From: Paraburkholderia dilworthii
GTDB lineage: Bacteria; Pseudomonadota; Gammaproteobacteria; Burkholderiales; Burkholderiaceae
Reading direction: 5' to 3'
Assembly (NCBI RefSeq): GCF_000472525.1
Contig: NZ_AWZT01000029.1
Coordinates: forward strand, 1-64,000
Length of the DNA stretch: 64,000 nucleotides
A program made the position numbers and the translations under genes. This document shows, one piece after another, positions 26,106 to 34,895 of the stretch. Position 1 is the first letter of the stretch; every line of letters begins with the position of its first letter. The notes beneath the pieces were generated by a model, which was given only the letters and a program-made list of their open reading frames with translations, was not told the DNA's origin and ran no database searches.

Positions 26106-27221
26106 TCAGTTGCTCAATAGAGAGCCGCTTCGAAACGCGGTCGCACCGGCAATGCGCGCGAATTCGAGGCCAGCCGTGGCAAAGCGCGTCAGATGCCGCG
26201 CATACAGCACGCCCGCGACGCTACTCTTGAGCGTGACGACCCGATCCGTCAACGGATCGACGATGTCTGCGATTTCATGGCCCACGTCGACCCATGTACC
26301 CACTTCGCAGCGATACACGAGCACGCCGCTGATCGGCGCGACAATCGGCTCCGCGCCGGCAAGCGGCGTGGCCGCAAATTCTAGCGGCGGCAGCGGCGCG
26401 GCCGTGCCTTCGATCACGCCACGCGAGGTCAGGTATTCGATGATCGCCTGTGCGTCGCGCTCCGCATACTCGTAAGACACTTCGCGCTGGCCGCGCAATT
26501 CGATGGTGACCGAAATTGAGCCGTTCGGAATCGGAAAACGCTCGCCGAAACGGCCACGCAGATCTGACCAGCAGAAGCTGTGGATCTCGTCGAACGGATT
26601 GCCCACCGAATTCAGTGCAAGGAGCGAGGCCTTCGCATCGAGATAACGCGCAAGCGGTTCCACTTCGGGCCACAGGTCAGGGTTCGTGTACAGATGCATT
26701 GCAGCTTCCCAGTCGCAATGCAGATCGAGCACCACGTCTGCGTCGTACGACAGCTTTTGCAACGCGAGACGTTGGGATTCGAGTTCCGTAGCGGGCGTTT
26801 GCGCGTCGAGCGCCTCGCGCATCGCGGTGCGGATGGCTTTGCGGTTGGCGTCGATGTTATCCGTGAGACGTTGTTCGATCACCGGCGAGACTAACGCCGA
26901 CAGATCATGGAAATTGCGGTTGAAGTTCTGCGCGGTGTTGGTTTCGAAGCGACCGGTGAGATGACCGAGAAAGTGCTGATTGAGCCCAATCGGATTGGCC
27001 ACCGGCACGATCACGACTTCGCCGCGCAGCTTGCCGGCATCTTCCAATGCCGCAAGCTTGCGGCGCAATTCCCACGAGACGAGCATGCCCGGCAATTCGT
27101 CGGCATGCAGCGACGACTGGATATAGATCTTCTGCTCGCCGCCGGGACCGTAATGGAAACTCGTCAGGTTGCGGGCGGTGCCGAGCGTGGGCGCAATCAG
27201 CGGATGGGATTGGGTTTGCAT
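26106..27221 (-). CDS. succinylglutamate desuccinylase/aspartoacylase family protein (AotO-like)
   Basis: A 371-residue zinc hydrolase-like protein of the AstE/AspA (M14-related) family. Zinc ligands are seen in SSLHADELPG (His, Glu) and LDLHCDWEA (His). The C-terminal 90 residues form a separate small beta domain (VAPISGVLVYRCEVGTWVDV), like a biotinyl/lipoyl-type barrel found in this subgroup. In Pseudomonas aeruginosa a homologous gene lies inside the arginine/ornithine (aot) transport operon, and here the nearest upstream gene on this strand encodes a basic amino-acid binding protein, so a link to arginine-type metabolism is inferred. The ATG lacks a strong ribosome binding site. Confidence 0.82.
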   Translation of the reverse strand: MQTQSHPLIAPTLGTARNLTSFHYGPGGEQKIYIQSSLHADELPGMLVSWELRRKLAALEDAGKLRGEVVIVPVANPIGLNQHFLGHLTGRFETNTAQNFNRNFHDLSALVSPVIEQRLTDNIDANRKAIRTAMREALDAQTPATELESQRLALQKLSYDADVVLDLHCDWEAAMHLYTNPDLWPEVEPLARYLDAKASLLALNSVGNPFDEIHSFCWSDLRGRFGERFPIPNGSISVTIELRGQREVSYEYAERDAQAIIEYLTSRGVIEGTAAPLPPLEFAATPLAGAEPIVAPISGVLVYRCEVGTWVDVGHEIADIVDPLTDRVVTLKSSVAGVLYARHLTRFATAGLEFARIAGATAFRSGSLLSN

Positions 27222-27379
27222 GGTGGTCGAATTCGCGGGAAAGTGCGGCGCGCCGCTATCTCGTTGATTAGAGGGGAAAAGCTTTAATGGCGCCAGTCGG
27301 TCATAGCAGCCCGGCGGCGCATCGATCGCACGATCTTAGCCGATACGGCGTGATGCGTGGTTTTGCCGCCCAGAAAACC

Positions 27380-27409
27380 AAACGGGCCCCGCGTGTGGCG
27401 GAGCCCGTT
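27380..27409 (-). terminator. terminator after the amino-acid-binding protein gene
   Basis: Inverted repeat AACGGGC...CCGC and GCGGAGCCCGTT (27381-27392 and 27398-27409); on the minus strand it is followed by TTGGTTTTC. It separates the binding-protein gene from the AotO-like gene. Confidence 0.65.
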
Positions 27410-27478
27410 CCGGCGAGCCGTTCAGCGCGGCGCTAGACGCGCGTGGCGGGCCTGGTCGTCGACATATAAGCCGGAGTA

Positions 27479-28261
27479 TTAGCTGCCGTACACGTCGAAG
27501 TCGAAGTACTTCTTCTCGAGCTTCTTGTAGGTGCCGTCCTTGATGATGTCGGCGATTGCCTTGTCGACCTTTGCCTTCAGGTCCGTATCTTCCTTGCGCA
27601 TGCCGATGCCCGCGCCGTTGCCGAGAATCTTCGGATCGTCGAGGTTCTTGCCGACGAAGTCGAAGCCCGCGCCGCGCGGCGTCTTCAGGAAGCCGATTTC
27701 AGCTTGCACCGCATCTTGCAGCGCCGCGTCGAGACGGCCCGACAGCAAGTCGGCATACACCTGGTCCTGGTTCTGATACGGCACGACCTTCGTGCCCTTC
27801 GGTTCCCAGTAGGTCTTCGCGTAGGTTTCCTGGATTGTGCCCTGTTCGACGCCAACCGTCTTGCCCTTCAGCGATTCAGCCGTCGGCACGATGCCCGAAC
27901 CCTTCTTCGCGACGAGGCGCGTCGGCGTGTTGAACAGCTTCGACGAGAAGGCGATCTGTTCGGCGCGTTGCGGCGTCATGGACATCGACGACAGTACGCC
28001 GTCGAACTTTTTGGCCTTCAAAGCCGGGATCATGCCGTCGAAATCGTTTTCGACCCACACGCATTTGGCCTTCAGGCGCGCGCAGATTTCATTGCCGAGG
28101 TCGATGTCGAAGCCAACGAGCTTGCCGTCGGAGCCTTTGGACTCGAACGGGGGATAGCTGGCATCGACGCCAAAACGGATGGTGGACCAATCTTTAGCGT
28201 GTGCGCCAATCGAGACGGTGGCAAGCAGAGCAACCGTCAAAGCCGCTAGCAGTTTTTTCAC
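27479..28261 (-). CDS. ABC transporter substrate-binding protein for basic amino acids (ArgT/AotJ/HisJ-like)
   Basis: A 260-residue family 3 periplasmic binding protein: signal peptide (residues 1-22, ending IGAHAK), the motif IRFGVDASYPPFESK, GFDIDLGNEICARLKAKC (the disulphide-forming Cys pair of ArgT/HisJ), DFDGMIPALKAKKFDGVLSS, MSMTPQRAEQIAFS, and the C-terminal GTYKKLEKKYF. Likely ligand lysine, arginine, ornithine or histidine. Permease and ATPase genes are not adjacent, so it must work with components encoded elsewhere or is a remnant. A rho-independent terminator follows at 27381. Confidence 0.9.
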   Translation of the reverse strand: MKKLLAALTVALLATVSIGAHAKDWSTIRFGVDASYPPFESKGSDGKLVGFDIDLGNEICARLKAKCVWVENDFDGMIPALKAKKFDGVLSSMSMTPQRAEQIAFSSKLFNTPTRLVAKKGSGIVPTAESLKGKTVGVEQGTIQETYAKTYWEPKGTKVVPYQNQDQVYADLLSGRLDAALQDAVQAEIGFLKTPRGAGFDFVGKNLDDPKILGNGAGIGMRKEDTDLKAKVDKAIADIIKDGTYKKLEKKYFDFDVYGS

Positions 28262-28855
28262 TGTTTTACTCCTCGGTGTAGTTCAAATACTCCCGCATGC
28301 GGTTGTGCCGCTGCGGGAAACCCGGCGCGACTTACGACCGGGCTTGGGTTGAAGCCGCCGGCCGGGGCGGCCAGCAGCGCGCGCCAAGCTTATCAGTTCA
28401 AAAATATTGGGTAGTTAGTGAAACACCGGATGGCGCATGAACGACGTGCCTAAAGTAGAGGCTCTGCTGCCGGGTCCGCGTCGCGGTTCGATGCGCGTTG
28501 CATCGATATGTCGCGCTGCGCTTCGAATATCGTAATGCCGCCGTAATGCGAATCGTTAAATGATATTTGTCAATGATGCGCCATTTTGAATCGTCGCAAT
28601 GATTAAAGAAAGTTAAGTGCTTGCCGTTATCAACGATGAATACCCGTCGTGTCCCGCCGAGGGTCAGTTATTTGTGCGCATTGACGCGGTAAGGAAACCA
28701 AAAACGTATTGCTTGGCGCTATCATCGTTGCTCCTCACGCTCGCCATCCAGCGCAAAGAGCGGTTCTGTCTGAGGAAACGTCTCCGTATTGATTCGCGAG
28801 TCATTCACGCGGGCATGTGCTCGCCGGAACTGCCTTCTGCTAAACGGTGTTGCGT
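28262..28855. other. long intergenic region
   Basis: About 590 bases between divergent binding-protein genes. It is locally AT-rich around 28550-28620 and must hold two promoters, but I see no convincing small gene, riboswitch or terminator. Confidence 0.45.
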
Positions 28856-30004
28856 ATGCACATGATTTCGACGGCAGATGAAATGCGCTGTTATAAGCGG
28901 CACGGTCAGTGGCGAATTGCGCTTGCGTCATTACGGGCACCGTTAGCCGTGCGCGGCGGTTGCGGCGTTTTGTTCCGGCTCGTCTTGAGCGCGTTTCTCT
29001 GCTTCGGGTTGCTATCGGGCGCATCGGCCGAAGCGGCGAAAAAGGTCTTGCATGTGCTCGCATGGCCCGGTTACGCCGACGCCGACGTGGTCAAGACCTT
29101 CGAGACACGCTACGACGTGAAAGTGGAAGTCACGCTCGTCGATTCGGACGAAGCGTTGTGGGCCCAGATGCACGCGAAAAATGCGCCGCGTTTCGACGTG
29201 CTCGCGGCCAACACCGCGGAAATCGAGCGCTATACGCACGCCAATCTGCTGGCGCCGCTCGATCTGCAAAGCCTACCCAACACCAGAAGACAATTACCGC
29301 GTTTTCAGGCTCGCTCGGCGATTGCGGGAATCGTCTCGGACGGCAAGGTCTACGCAATTCCGTTTACCTATTCGTCGATGGGTCTTATCTACGACCGCAA
29401 ACAGGTCGCGGTCGCGCCGCGCTCGATGCGCGAACTCTGGAACCCGCGATACCGCGGCAAGGTACTCGACTTCAATAGCGCCCAGCACAATTTCTCGTTC
29501 ACGGCGCTCGCCCTGGGTTATCCCGATCCTTTCAATCTGAACGCGACGCAAATGCGCGCGATCGCGCACAAGCTCGTCGACCTGCGGCGCAATCTGCTGA
29601 CCTATTACACGTTGCCCGAAGAGGCGACGGCGTTTTTCATTCAGCATAACGTCGCGCTGATGTTCGGCAACTACGGCACGCAGCAGGTGGAATTGCTGCG
29701 GCGCGCGGGCGCCGATGTGGGCTATGTGATTCCCGAAGAAGGCGCGCTCGCCTGGCTCGATTGCTGGTCGATGACGCGTGCGACCGCTGATCCGGTGCTC
29801 GCTCACGCATGGATCAACTACATGCTCGAACCGGATGTGAGCCGGTTGCTGACACAGCGGCAGGGGCTTGCGAACACGTTGACTGATCCGGCTGCGAATA
29901 GCGATAAAGCTCGTATCGTATGGATCGGGCCGGTCGAAAATATTCAACGGCGCGAGGATCTGTGGGCCAGAATCGTGTCCGGTGACCGCTCGGAGCGCTT
30001 CTGA
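28856..30004 (+). CDS. PotD-like periplasmic binding protein, candidate sensor partner of a diguanylate cyclase
   Basis: A protein of about 382 residues with an internal hydrophobic signal segment (FRLVLSAFLCFGLLSGASAEA) and a group 1 binding-protein fold: VLHVLAWPGYADADVVKTFE, RFDVLAANTAEIERYTHAN, YAIPFTYSSMGLIYDRKQV, MFGNYGTQQVELLRRAG, LAHAWINYMLEPDVSRL. It resembles PotD/NspS polyamine-binding proteins. The true start is uncertain; a downstream start nearer the signal is likely, since about 40 residues precede it. Its TGA overlaps the ATG of a membrane diguanylate cyclase, and there are no permease genes, so it more likely senses than transports. Confidence 0.82.
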   Translation: MHMISTADEMRCYKRHGQWRIALASLRAPLAVRGGCGVLFRLVLSAFLCFGLLSGASAEAAKKVLHVLAWPGYADADVVKTFETRYDVKVEVTLVDSDEALWAQMHAKNAPRFDVLAANTAEIERYTHANLLAPLDLQSLPNTRRQLPRFQARSAIAGIVSDGKVYAIPFTYSSMGLIYDRKQVAVAPRSMRELWNPRYRGKVLDFNSAQHNFSFTALALGYPDPFNLNATQMRAIAHKLVDLRRNLLTYYTLPEEATAFFIQHNVALMFGNYGTQQVELLRRAGADVGYVIPEEGALAWLDCWSMTRATADPVLAHAWINYMLEPDVSRLLTQRQGLANTLTDPAANSDKARIVWIGPVENIQRREDLWARIVSGDRSERF

Positions 30005-31827
30005 TGATCCGCCCCGGCCTCACCTTCAAGCTCTCGCTTTTGCTTGCGTGCATCGGCGTGCTGGCATCGGGCGCGACCGGCTATTACGCGTATCACGCGA
30101 ACCGGACGATGCTGGTGAAGGAAGCCGGGCGCAGTTTGCTGACCTCGACGGAACTGTTGGGCCAGCGCTTTTCCGCGTCGATCGACGACGTCGGCGCCGA
30201 CGCGCTCGTGCTCGCGAGCTTGCCCTCGTCGGCCCAGGTCGCAGCGACCGATGAAGGATCGGGCGCCAATGCTTCGCGCGAACGGCTCGCGCAGGTGTAT
30301 TCGAGCTTTATGATCCATCACGCCGAATACCTGCAAGTCCGGCTTATTAGCCGCGCGCATCATGGCCTCGAAATCATTCGCTTCGACCGCGACGCCGACG
30401 GACTGATGCGCGTGGACGGCGGCGATCTGCAGGAGAAAGGCCAGTTTCCGTATGTGTTCGAGCCGCTCGCGTTTTCACCCGGACGCATCTATACGTCGCC
30501 GATTTCCGTCAATCACGAATATGGCGCACATGCGGCACAGGGCAAACCGACGCTGCGCATCGGCACGCCCGTCGCCAATCCGCAAGGCGCGGTGGTGGGC
30601 GTGGTGGTGATCGACATCAATCTGACGGATTTGCTCAAGCGCCTGCAAAGCGATTTGCCGAGCGATTATCAGGTCTATCTCGCCAATGAATGGGGCGACT
30701 TCCTCGTTCACCCGGACGCGTCCAAAACATTCGGCTTCGACACTGGCCGCCGCGTGCTGATGCAGGACAGCTTCGCCGTCACCAAGCCGCTTTTCGAACA
30801 GAAGGAGAGCGAAGTACTCGTGAACGGCCTCGCGCGTCCGCGCCAGGCAGAGGGGCAGGTGCTCGCCTTCGTGCGCAGGCCGTTCGGCGCGTCCGAGGGC
30901 AATCGCTTCATCGTGCTCGGGCTCGGCAAGCCGCTCGAAGACGTGCTGTCCGGCGCGGATCTGTTAGGCGGCAGCATCATCCGCATGGTGCTGATCTTTA
31001 GCGCGCTTGCACTTCTGCTCGCGATTCTTTTCGCACGGGCGCTTACCAAGCCGCTGCATATCCTCGCGTATGCAGCGACGCATCTCTTCGCCGAACACGC
31101 AATGGAAACATTGCCGCTCAAACGCACCGACGAAATTGGCATACTCGCGCGCTGCTTCGATCGTCTGCGCCGCGAAATCAGATCGCAGATGGACGCGCTG
31201 CACGTCAAGCAGCGCGAGCTCGTGCATCTCGCCACGCACGACGTGCTGACCGGATTGCCGAATCGCATGCTGTTCATGGAGAAGCTCGAACGCGCGATCG
31301 ACGATGCGACGCGCCGCCGTGAAGGACTCGCGGTGCTGTTCGTGGATCTCGACCGCTTCAAGCAGATCAACGATCAGTTCGGCCATGCCGTCGGCGACAA
31401 GGTGCTCGTTGCAGTCGCGCTGCGGCTCAAGCAGGTGCTGCACGCCGCGGATGTCGTCGCGCGTCTTGGCGGCGACGAATTCATCGTGCTGATCGAGGGG
31501 CCGCGTTCGGCGGAAGCTGCGCCGGGCATCGCGTCGCGCATCATGACCACGCTCAACGAAGAGATCGTGATGGACGGCCAGGGCATGACGGTGGGCGCGA
31601 GCATTGGCATCAGCCAGTTTCCCGACGATAGCGGCACGGCGGAGGAACTGTTGCTGAACGCCGACGCCGCGATGTACGCAGCGAAATCGGGGGGGCGCTG
31701 CGCGTATTTGCGTTATCGCGACGTGCTCGAAGCGCGCCGGCGCCAGCAGGCGGAGCAGGTCGAAGCCGTGCACGCGCAAGCCGGCGAGGGCCCCGCCGAG
31801 GGACGCGAGACCAAGCCGACGGCTTGA
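30004..31827 (+). CDS. membrane diguanylate cyclase with large periplasmic sensor domain
   Basis: A 607-residue protein: helix 1 (about 9-29), a periplasmic Cache-like domain of about 290 residues (30-320), helix 2 (SIIRMVLIFSALALLLAILF), a HAMP segment (ending KRTDEIGILARCFDRL), and a C-terminal GGDEF domain (about 420-575) with intact ARLGGDEFIV and DLDRFKQIND. It should make cyclic di-GMP. The RxxD inhibitory site is HAAD here, so product feedback is probably lost. It is co-translated with the PotD-like protein before it; by analogy with NspS-MbaA of Vibrio cholerae, the periplasmic protein may control it. Confidence 0.92.
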   Translation: MIRPGLTFKLSLLLACIGVLASGATGYYAYHANRTMLVKEAGRSLLTSTELLGQRFSASIDDVGADALVLASLPSSAQVAATDEGSGANASRERLAQVYSSFMIHHAEYLQVRLISRAHHGLEIIRFDRDADGLMRVDGGDLQEKGQFPYVFEPLAFSPGRIYTSPISVNHEYGAHAAQGKPTLRIGTPVANPQGAVVGVVVIDINLTDLLKRLQSDLPSDYQVYLANEWGDFLVHPDASKTFGFDTGRRVLMQDSFAVTKPLFEQKESEVLVNGLARPRQAEGQVLAFVRRPFGASEGNRFIVLGLGKPLEDVLSGADLLGGSIIRMVLIFSALALLLAILFARALTKPLHILAYAATHLFAEHAMETLPLKRTDEIGILARCFDRLRREIRSQMDALHVKQRELVHLATHDVLTGLPNRMLFMEKLERAIDDATRRREGLAVLFVDLDRFKQINDQFGHAVGDKVLVAVALRLKQVLHAADVVARLGGDEFIVLIEGPRSAEAAPGIASRIMTTLNEEIVMDGQGMTVGASIGISQFPDDSGTAEELLLNADAAMYAAKSGGRCAYLRYRDVLEARRRQQAEQVEAVHAQAGEGPAEGRETKPTA

Positions 31828-31952
31828 CGCACACGCAAATCGAACCGGAGCGAGTGCCGTTGTCCACGTGAAAACGTCACGCCAGGCGGGCCCCGCAAAC
31901 CTTCGTGTTGTGGCAAAGTGTCCCGTTTCAATGCGACGAGGGTGAGGGGCCA

Positions 31953-32504
31953 ATGACAGGTCGCCTGGTCTACGTGATGGGGCCGTCCGGCGCGGGTAAG
32001 GATGCGTTGTTGGGTTTTGCGCGCAAGCGCCTCGCGGGCGAGCCGATTCTTTTCGCGCATCGTTACATTACGCGGCCAAGCGGCAATGGCGAAGAACATA
32101 TCGCGCTCAGCGTCGAGGAATTCGCCGCACGTTCTCTGCTGGGGCTGTTCGCGCTCGAATGGTCGAGTCATTCGCTTCACTACGGCGTCGGTATCGAGCT
32201 CGATGCGTGGCTCGCGCGCGGTTGCACGGTTGTCGTCAATGGATCGCGTCAGCATTTGCATCATGCTTTGGCTCGCTATCCTCATACCGAAGTCGTGCAC
32301 GTGAATGCCGCGCCGCATATTCTCGAAGCGCGTCTCGGCGCACGGGCGCGTGAATCGGCGGAACAGGTGGCCGCGCGGCTCGCACGGCACGCGCCTTTCT
32401 CTGTGCCCGATGGCGTTCGCTGCGAGTCCATCGACAACTCCGGCGAGCTCGAAGAGGCGGGCCATGCGCTGATCGCATTCCTCAAGGCGCAAGCCGGGCT
32501 ATAG
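31953..32504 (+). CDS. phnN: ribose 1,5-bisphosphate phosphokinase
   Basis: A 183-residue guanylate-kinase-like P-loop kinase. Walker A is MGPSGAGKDALL near the N-terminus, followed by the ITRPSGNGEEHIALS motif of PhnN. The enzyme turns ribose 1,5-bisphosphate into PRPP in the carbon-phosphorus lyase pathway. The frame opens at 31905, but the ATG at 31953 has GAGGGG upstream and starts right at the P-loop. No other phn gene is in the window, so it is an isolated copy or its operon lies elsewhere. Confidence 0.88.
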   Translation: MTGRLVYVMGPSGAGKDALLGFARKRLAGEPILFAHRYITRPSGNGEEHIALSVEEFAARSLLGLFALEWSSHSLHYGVGIELDAWLARGCTVVVNGSRQHLHHALARYPHTEVVHVNAAPHILEARLGARARESAEQVAARLARHAPFSVPDGVRCESIDNSGELEEAGHALIAFLKAQAGL

Positions 32505-32600
32505 TTGTTGCCTTGTGCTGCATCGGCGATAACAGGTGCCGTCTTACTGCCACCCTGGTATCTGCTTTCACGCAGCTTCACATCACGGAGTGCCTTGCAA

Positions 32601-33791
32601 ATGAGCGAAACCGCGCGTTTCACCGAAGTAGCCGATCTGATTCCCGCCGCCGAAAGTCTGCGCGAAATTCGCCATCACATTCATCACCATCCCGAACTGG
32701 CCTACGAGGAGTTGCAAACCGGCGCGCTCGTCGCGGAGAAACTCGAACAATGGGGCTGGCAGGTCACGCGCGGCGTCGGGCAAACGGGCGTGGTCGGCAC
32801 GCTGAAAGTGGGCGACGGCCAGCGCAGCATCGGCATTCGCGCGGACATGGACGCGCTGCCTATCATCGAACAAACCGGCTTGCCTTATGCAAGCGGCACA
32901 CACGGCAAGATGCACGCATGCGGCCATGACGGCCACACCACGATACTGCTCGGCGCCGCGCAACGCCTCGCGGCCACGCGCAACTTTTCGGGCACGGTGC
33001 ACCTGTACTTTCAGCCGGCCGAGGAAAGCGGCATTGATAGCGGCGCGCAGAAAATGATCGAAGACGGCCTGTTCGAGCGTTTTCCGTGCGACGCGGTGTT
33101 CGGTCTGCACAATCATCCTGGCGCGGAGCCGGGCGTGCTGCTGTTTCGCAAGGGAGCGTTCATGTCGGCGGGCGACAAGGCGGTCATCACGATTGAAGGC
33201 GTCGGCGGCCATGCGGCGCGTCCGCATCTGACGGTCGATCCGGTTGTGGTGGCGGCGAGCATCGTGATGGCGTTGCAGACCATCGTCGCGCGCAATGTCG
33301 ATCCGTCGCAGCCGGCGGTCGTGACGGTCGGCTCCATGCATGCAGGCACCGCGAACAATGTGATCGCGAGTACAGCGACGCTCGAACTGAGCGTGCGTTC
33401 GTTTAGCCCTGAAGTGCGCGCACTGCTGAAAAAGCGCATTACCGAGCTCGCCGAAGCGCAGGCTGCGAGTTATGGCGGCAAGGCTGTCGTCGAATATATC
33501 GAGGGCTATCCGGTTGTCATTAATTCGGATGACGAAACAGATTTCGCGGTAGAAGTGGCGCGGGAACTGGTAGGTGACGACAAGGTTATCGCGCAGACCG
33601 ACATACTGATGGGCAGCGAAGATTTCGCGTTCATGCTGCAAAAACGGCCGGGCACGTTTCTGCGCATCGGCAACGGAGTGGGCGAGGACGGCTGCATGGT
33701 GCACAACCCGCACTACGACTTCAACGACCGTAATCTGCCGGTCGGTGCGGCATTCTGGACACGGCTGGTCGAGCGGTATCTCAGCCGCTGA
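32601..33791 (+). CDS. M20 family amidohydrolase (hippurate hydrolase-like)
   Basis: A 396-residue M20D metallohydrolase. Metal ligands are visible in MHACGHDGHTT, QPAEESGID and GLHNHPG, and near the C-terminus in MGSEDFAFMLQ and MVHNPHYDFND. The lid (dimerisation) domain is around residues 185-300 (VGGHAARPHLTVDP). Such enzymes deacylate N-acyl amino acids or related amides in the cytoplasm. ATG at 32601 with GGAG eleven bases upstream; the frame start at 32505 is too long for the family. Probably its own transcript, about 100 bases after phnN. Confidence 0.9.
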   Translation: MSETARFTEVADLIPAAESLREIRHHIHHHPELAYEELQTGALVAEKLEQWGWQVTRGVGQTGVVGTLKVGDGQRSIGIRADMDALPIIEQTGLPYASGTHGKMHACGHDGHTTILLGAAQRLAATRNFSGTVHLYFQPAEESGIDSGAQKMIEDGLFERFPCDAVFGLHNHPGAEPGVLLFRKGAFMSAGDKAVITIEGVGGHAARPHLTVDPVVVAASIVMALQTIVARNVDPSQPAVVTVGSMHAGTANNVIASTATLELSVRSFSPEVRALLKKRITELAEAQAASYGGKAVVEYIEGYPVVINSDDETDFAVEVARELVGDDKVIAQTDILMGSEDFAFMLQKRPGTFLRIGNGVGEDGCMVHNPHYDFNDRNLPVGAAFWTRLVERYLSR

Positions 33792-33855
33792 AAGCAGCGT
33801 CGCGCGCGGGCCGCGCGCGCCTAGTCGCAGCGCGGCGAAAAAATCACTGCTGACC

Positions 33856-34680
33856 TCAACCGCGCCGCGCCACCATCTCCGATACGGTTTGCGCAGCCTG
33901 CTGCAGCGGTTCCAGAAACGCCTTGACCATTTGCCTCGCCGAGTTGCGCTGCGCGTTGCCGCTGATGTTCATCGCCGCAATCACGCGCCCCTGGCGGTTG
34001 CGGATCGGCGCGGACAGTGAAATCAAACCGCCTTCCAGTTCCTGATCGACGATTGCCCAGCCCTGGCGGCGCACCTGCGCGATCAACTTCTTCAGCTCTT
34101 CCTTGTCCGTTACGGTGCGCGGCGTGTGTGCGTAAAGCGGCGAGGAATTCAGCGTCGCGTCGAGCGTTTCGTCATCGAGTGCGGAGAGCAGCACGCGGCC
34201 CATCGACGTGCAATACGCCGGCAAGCGGCTGCCGATCGACAAGTTGATCGTCATGATCTTGTGGGTCGGCACGCGCAGCACATAGACGATCTCCGTGCGG
34301 TCGAGCACGGCCGCCGAGCAGCTTTCGTGCACCTGCGCGGATAGTTCTTCCATCACCGGCTCAGCCAGATTCCAGAACGGCATCGACGTGAGATAGGCGA
34401 AGCCGAGGTCGAGAATCTTAGGCGTGAGGCGAAACAGGCGCCCTTCGGCTTCCACATAGCCAAGCGTTTGCAACGTCAACAGGATGCGGCGCGCGCCCGC
34501 GCGCGTGAGGCCGGTCGCGGCGGCGACGTCGGTGAGCGTCTGTTCGGGGCGTCTCGCGTCGAACGCGCGGATCACCGCGAGCCCGCGCGCGAACGACTGC
34601 ACGTATGAGTCGCCCGGTTTGTCCGGGGCCGGTTCGGCGCTGGCGGAAACGTCGGGAGACGGCGGCGGGGCTTTGCTCAT
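33856..34680 (-). CDS. IclR family transcriptional regulator, PcaR/PcaU/PobR group
   Basis: A 274-residue IclR protein. An N-terminal disordered Pro/Ala-rich segment (residues 1-28) is followed by the winged helix (SYVQSFARGLAVIRAFDARR, LTDVAAATGLTRAGARRILL) and the effector-binding GAF-like domain (LPAYCTSMGRVLLSALDD, WAIVDQELEGGLISLSAPIR). The group is known for control of protocatechuate and beta-ketoadipate genes. A beta-ketoadipyl-CoA thiolase gene lies at 40887, but the tetronate operon stands between. ATG at 34680; the frame start at 34923 would overlap the divergent GntR gene. Confidence 0.9.
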   Translation of the reverse strand: MSKAPPPSPDVSASAEPAPDKPGDSYVQSFARGLAVIRAFDARRPEQTLTDVAAATGLTRAGARRILLTLQTLGYVEAEGRLFRLTPKILDLGFAYLTSMPFWNLAEPVMEELSAQVHESCSAAVLDRTEIVYVLRVPTHKIMTINLSIGSRLPAYCTSMGRVLLSALDDETLDATLNSSPLYAHTPRTVTDKEELKKLIAQVRRQGWAIVDQELEGGLISLSAPIRNRQGRVIAAMNISGNAQRNSARQMVKAFLEPLQQAAQTVSEMVARRG

Positions 34681-34869
34681 GGACCTGTGGTGAATGCGTT
34701 CGGAAGGCTCGGATACCGTTTGCGTCGACTCGATCGACGCGATCGACAGACGGTGCGCAAAGGCGTGACGATAGCTTAAGCCTTCTGTTTCGCCAACTTC
34801 GCGCGCAGACGCATAGAAATCCCAGGGTTTGCGTGGATGCACTGCGTATCGGAAATTTGTATGATGACC

Positions 34870-34880
34870 TGATGACATCA
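34870..34880. promoter_or_regulatory. candidate GntR operator
   Basis: TGATG-A-CATCA palindrome, with a second partial copy just upstream (ATGATGACC at 34861), 16 bases before the ATG chosen for the GntR gene. Autoregulation is inferred from position. Confidence 0.35.
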
Positions 34881-34895
34881 CAATCGAGGCATTGG

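Noticed and set aside
33801..33819. GC-rich palindrome between the amidohydrolase and IclR genes.
   Set aside because: Simple CGCGCG sequence; the inverted repeat arises from low complexity and lacks a T run.
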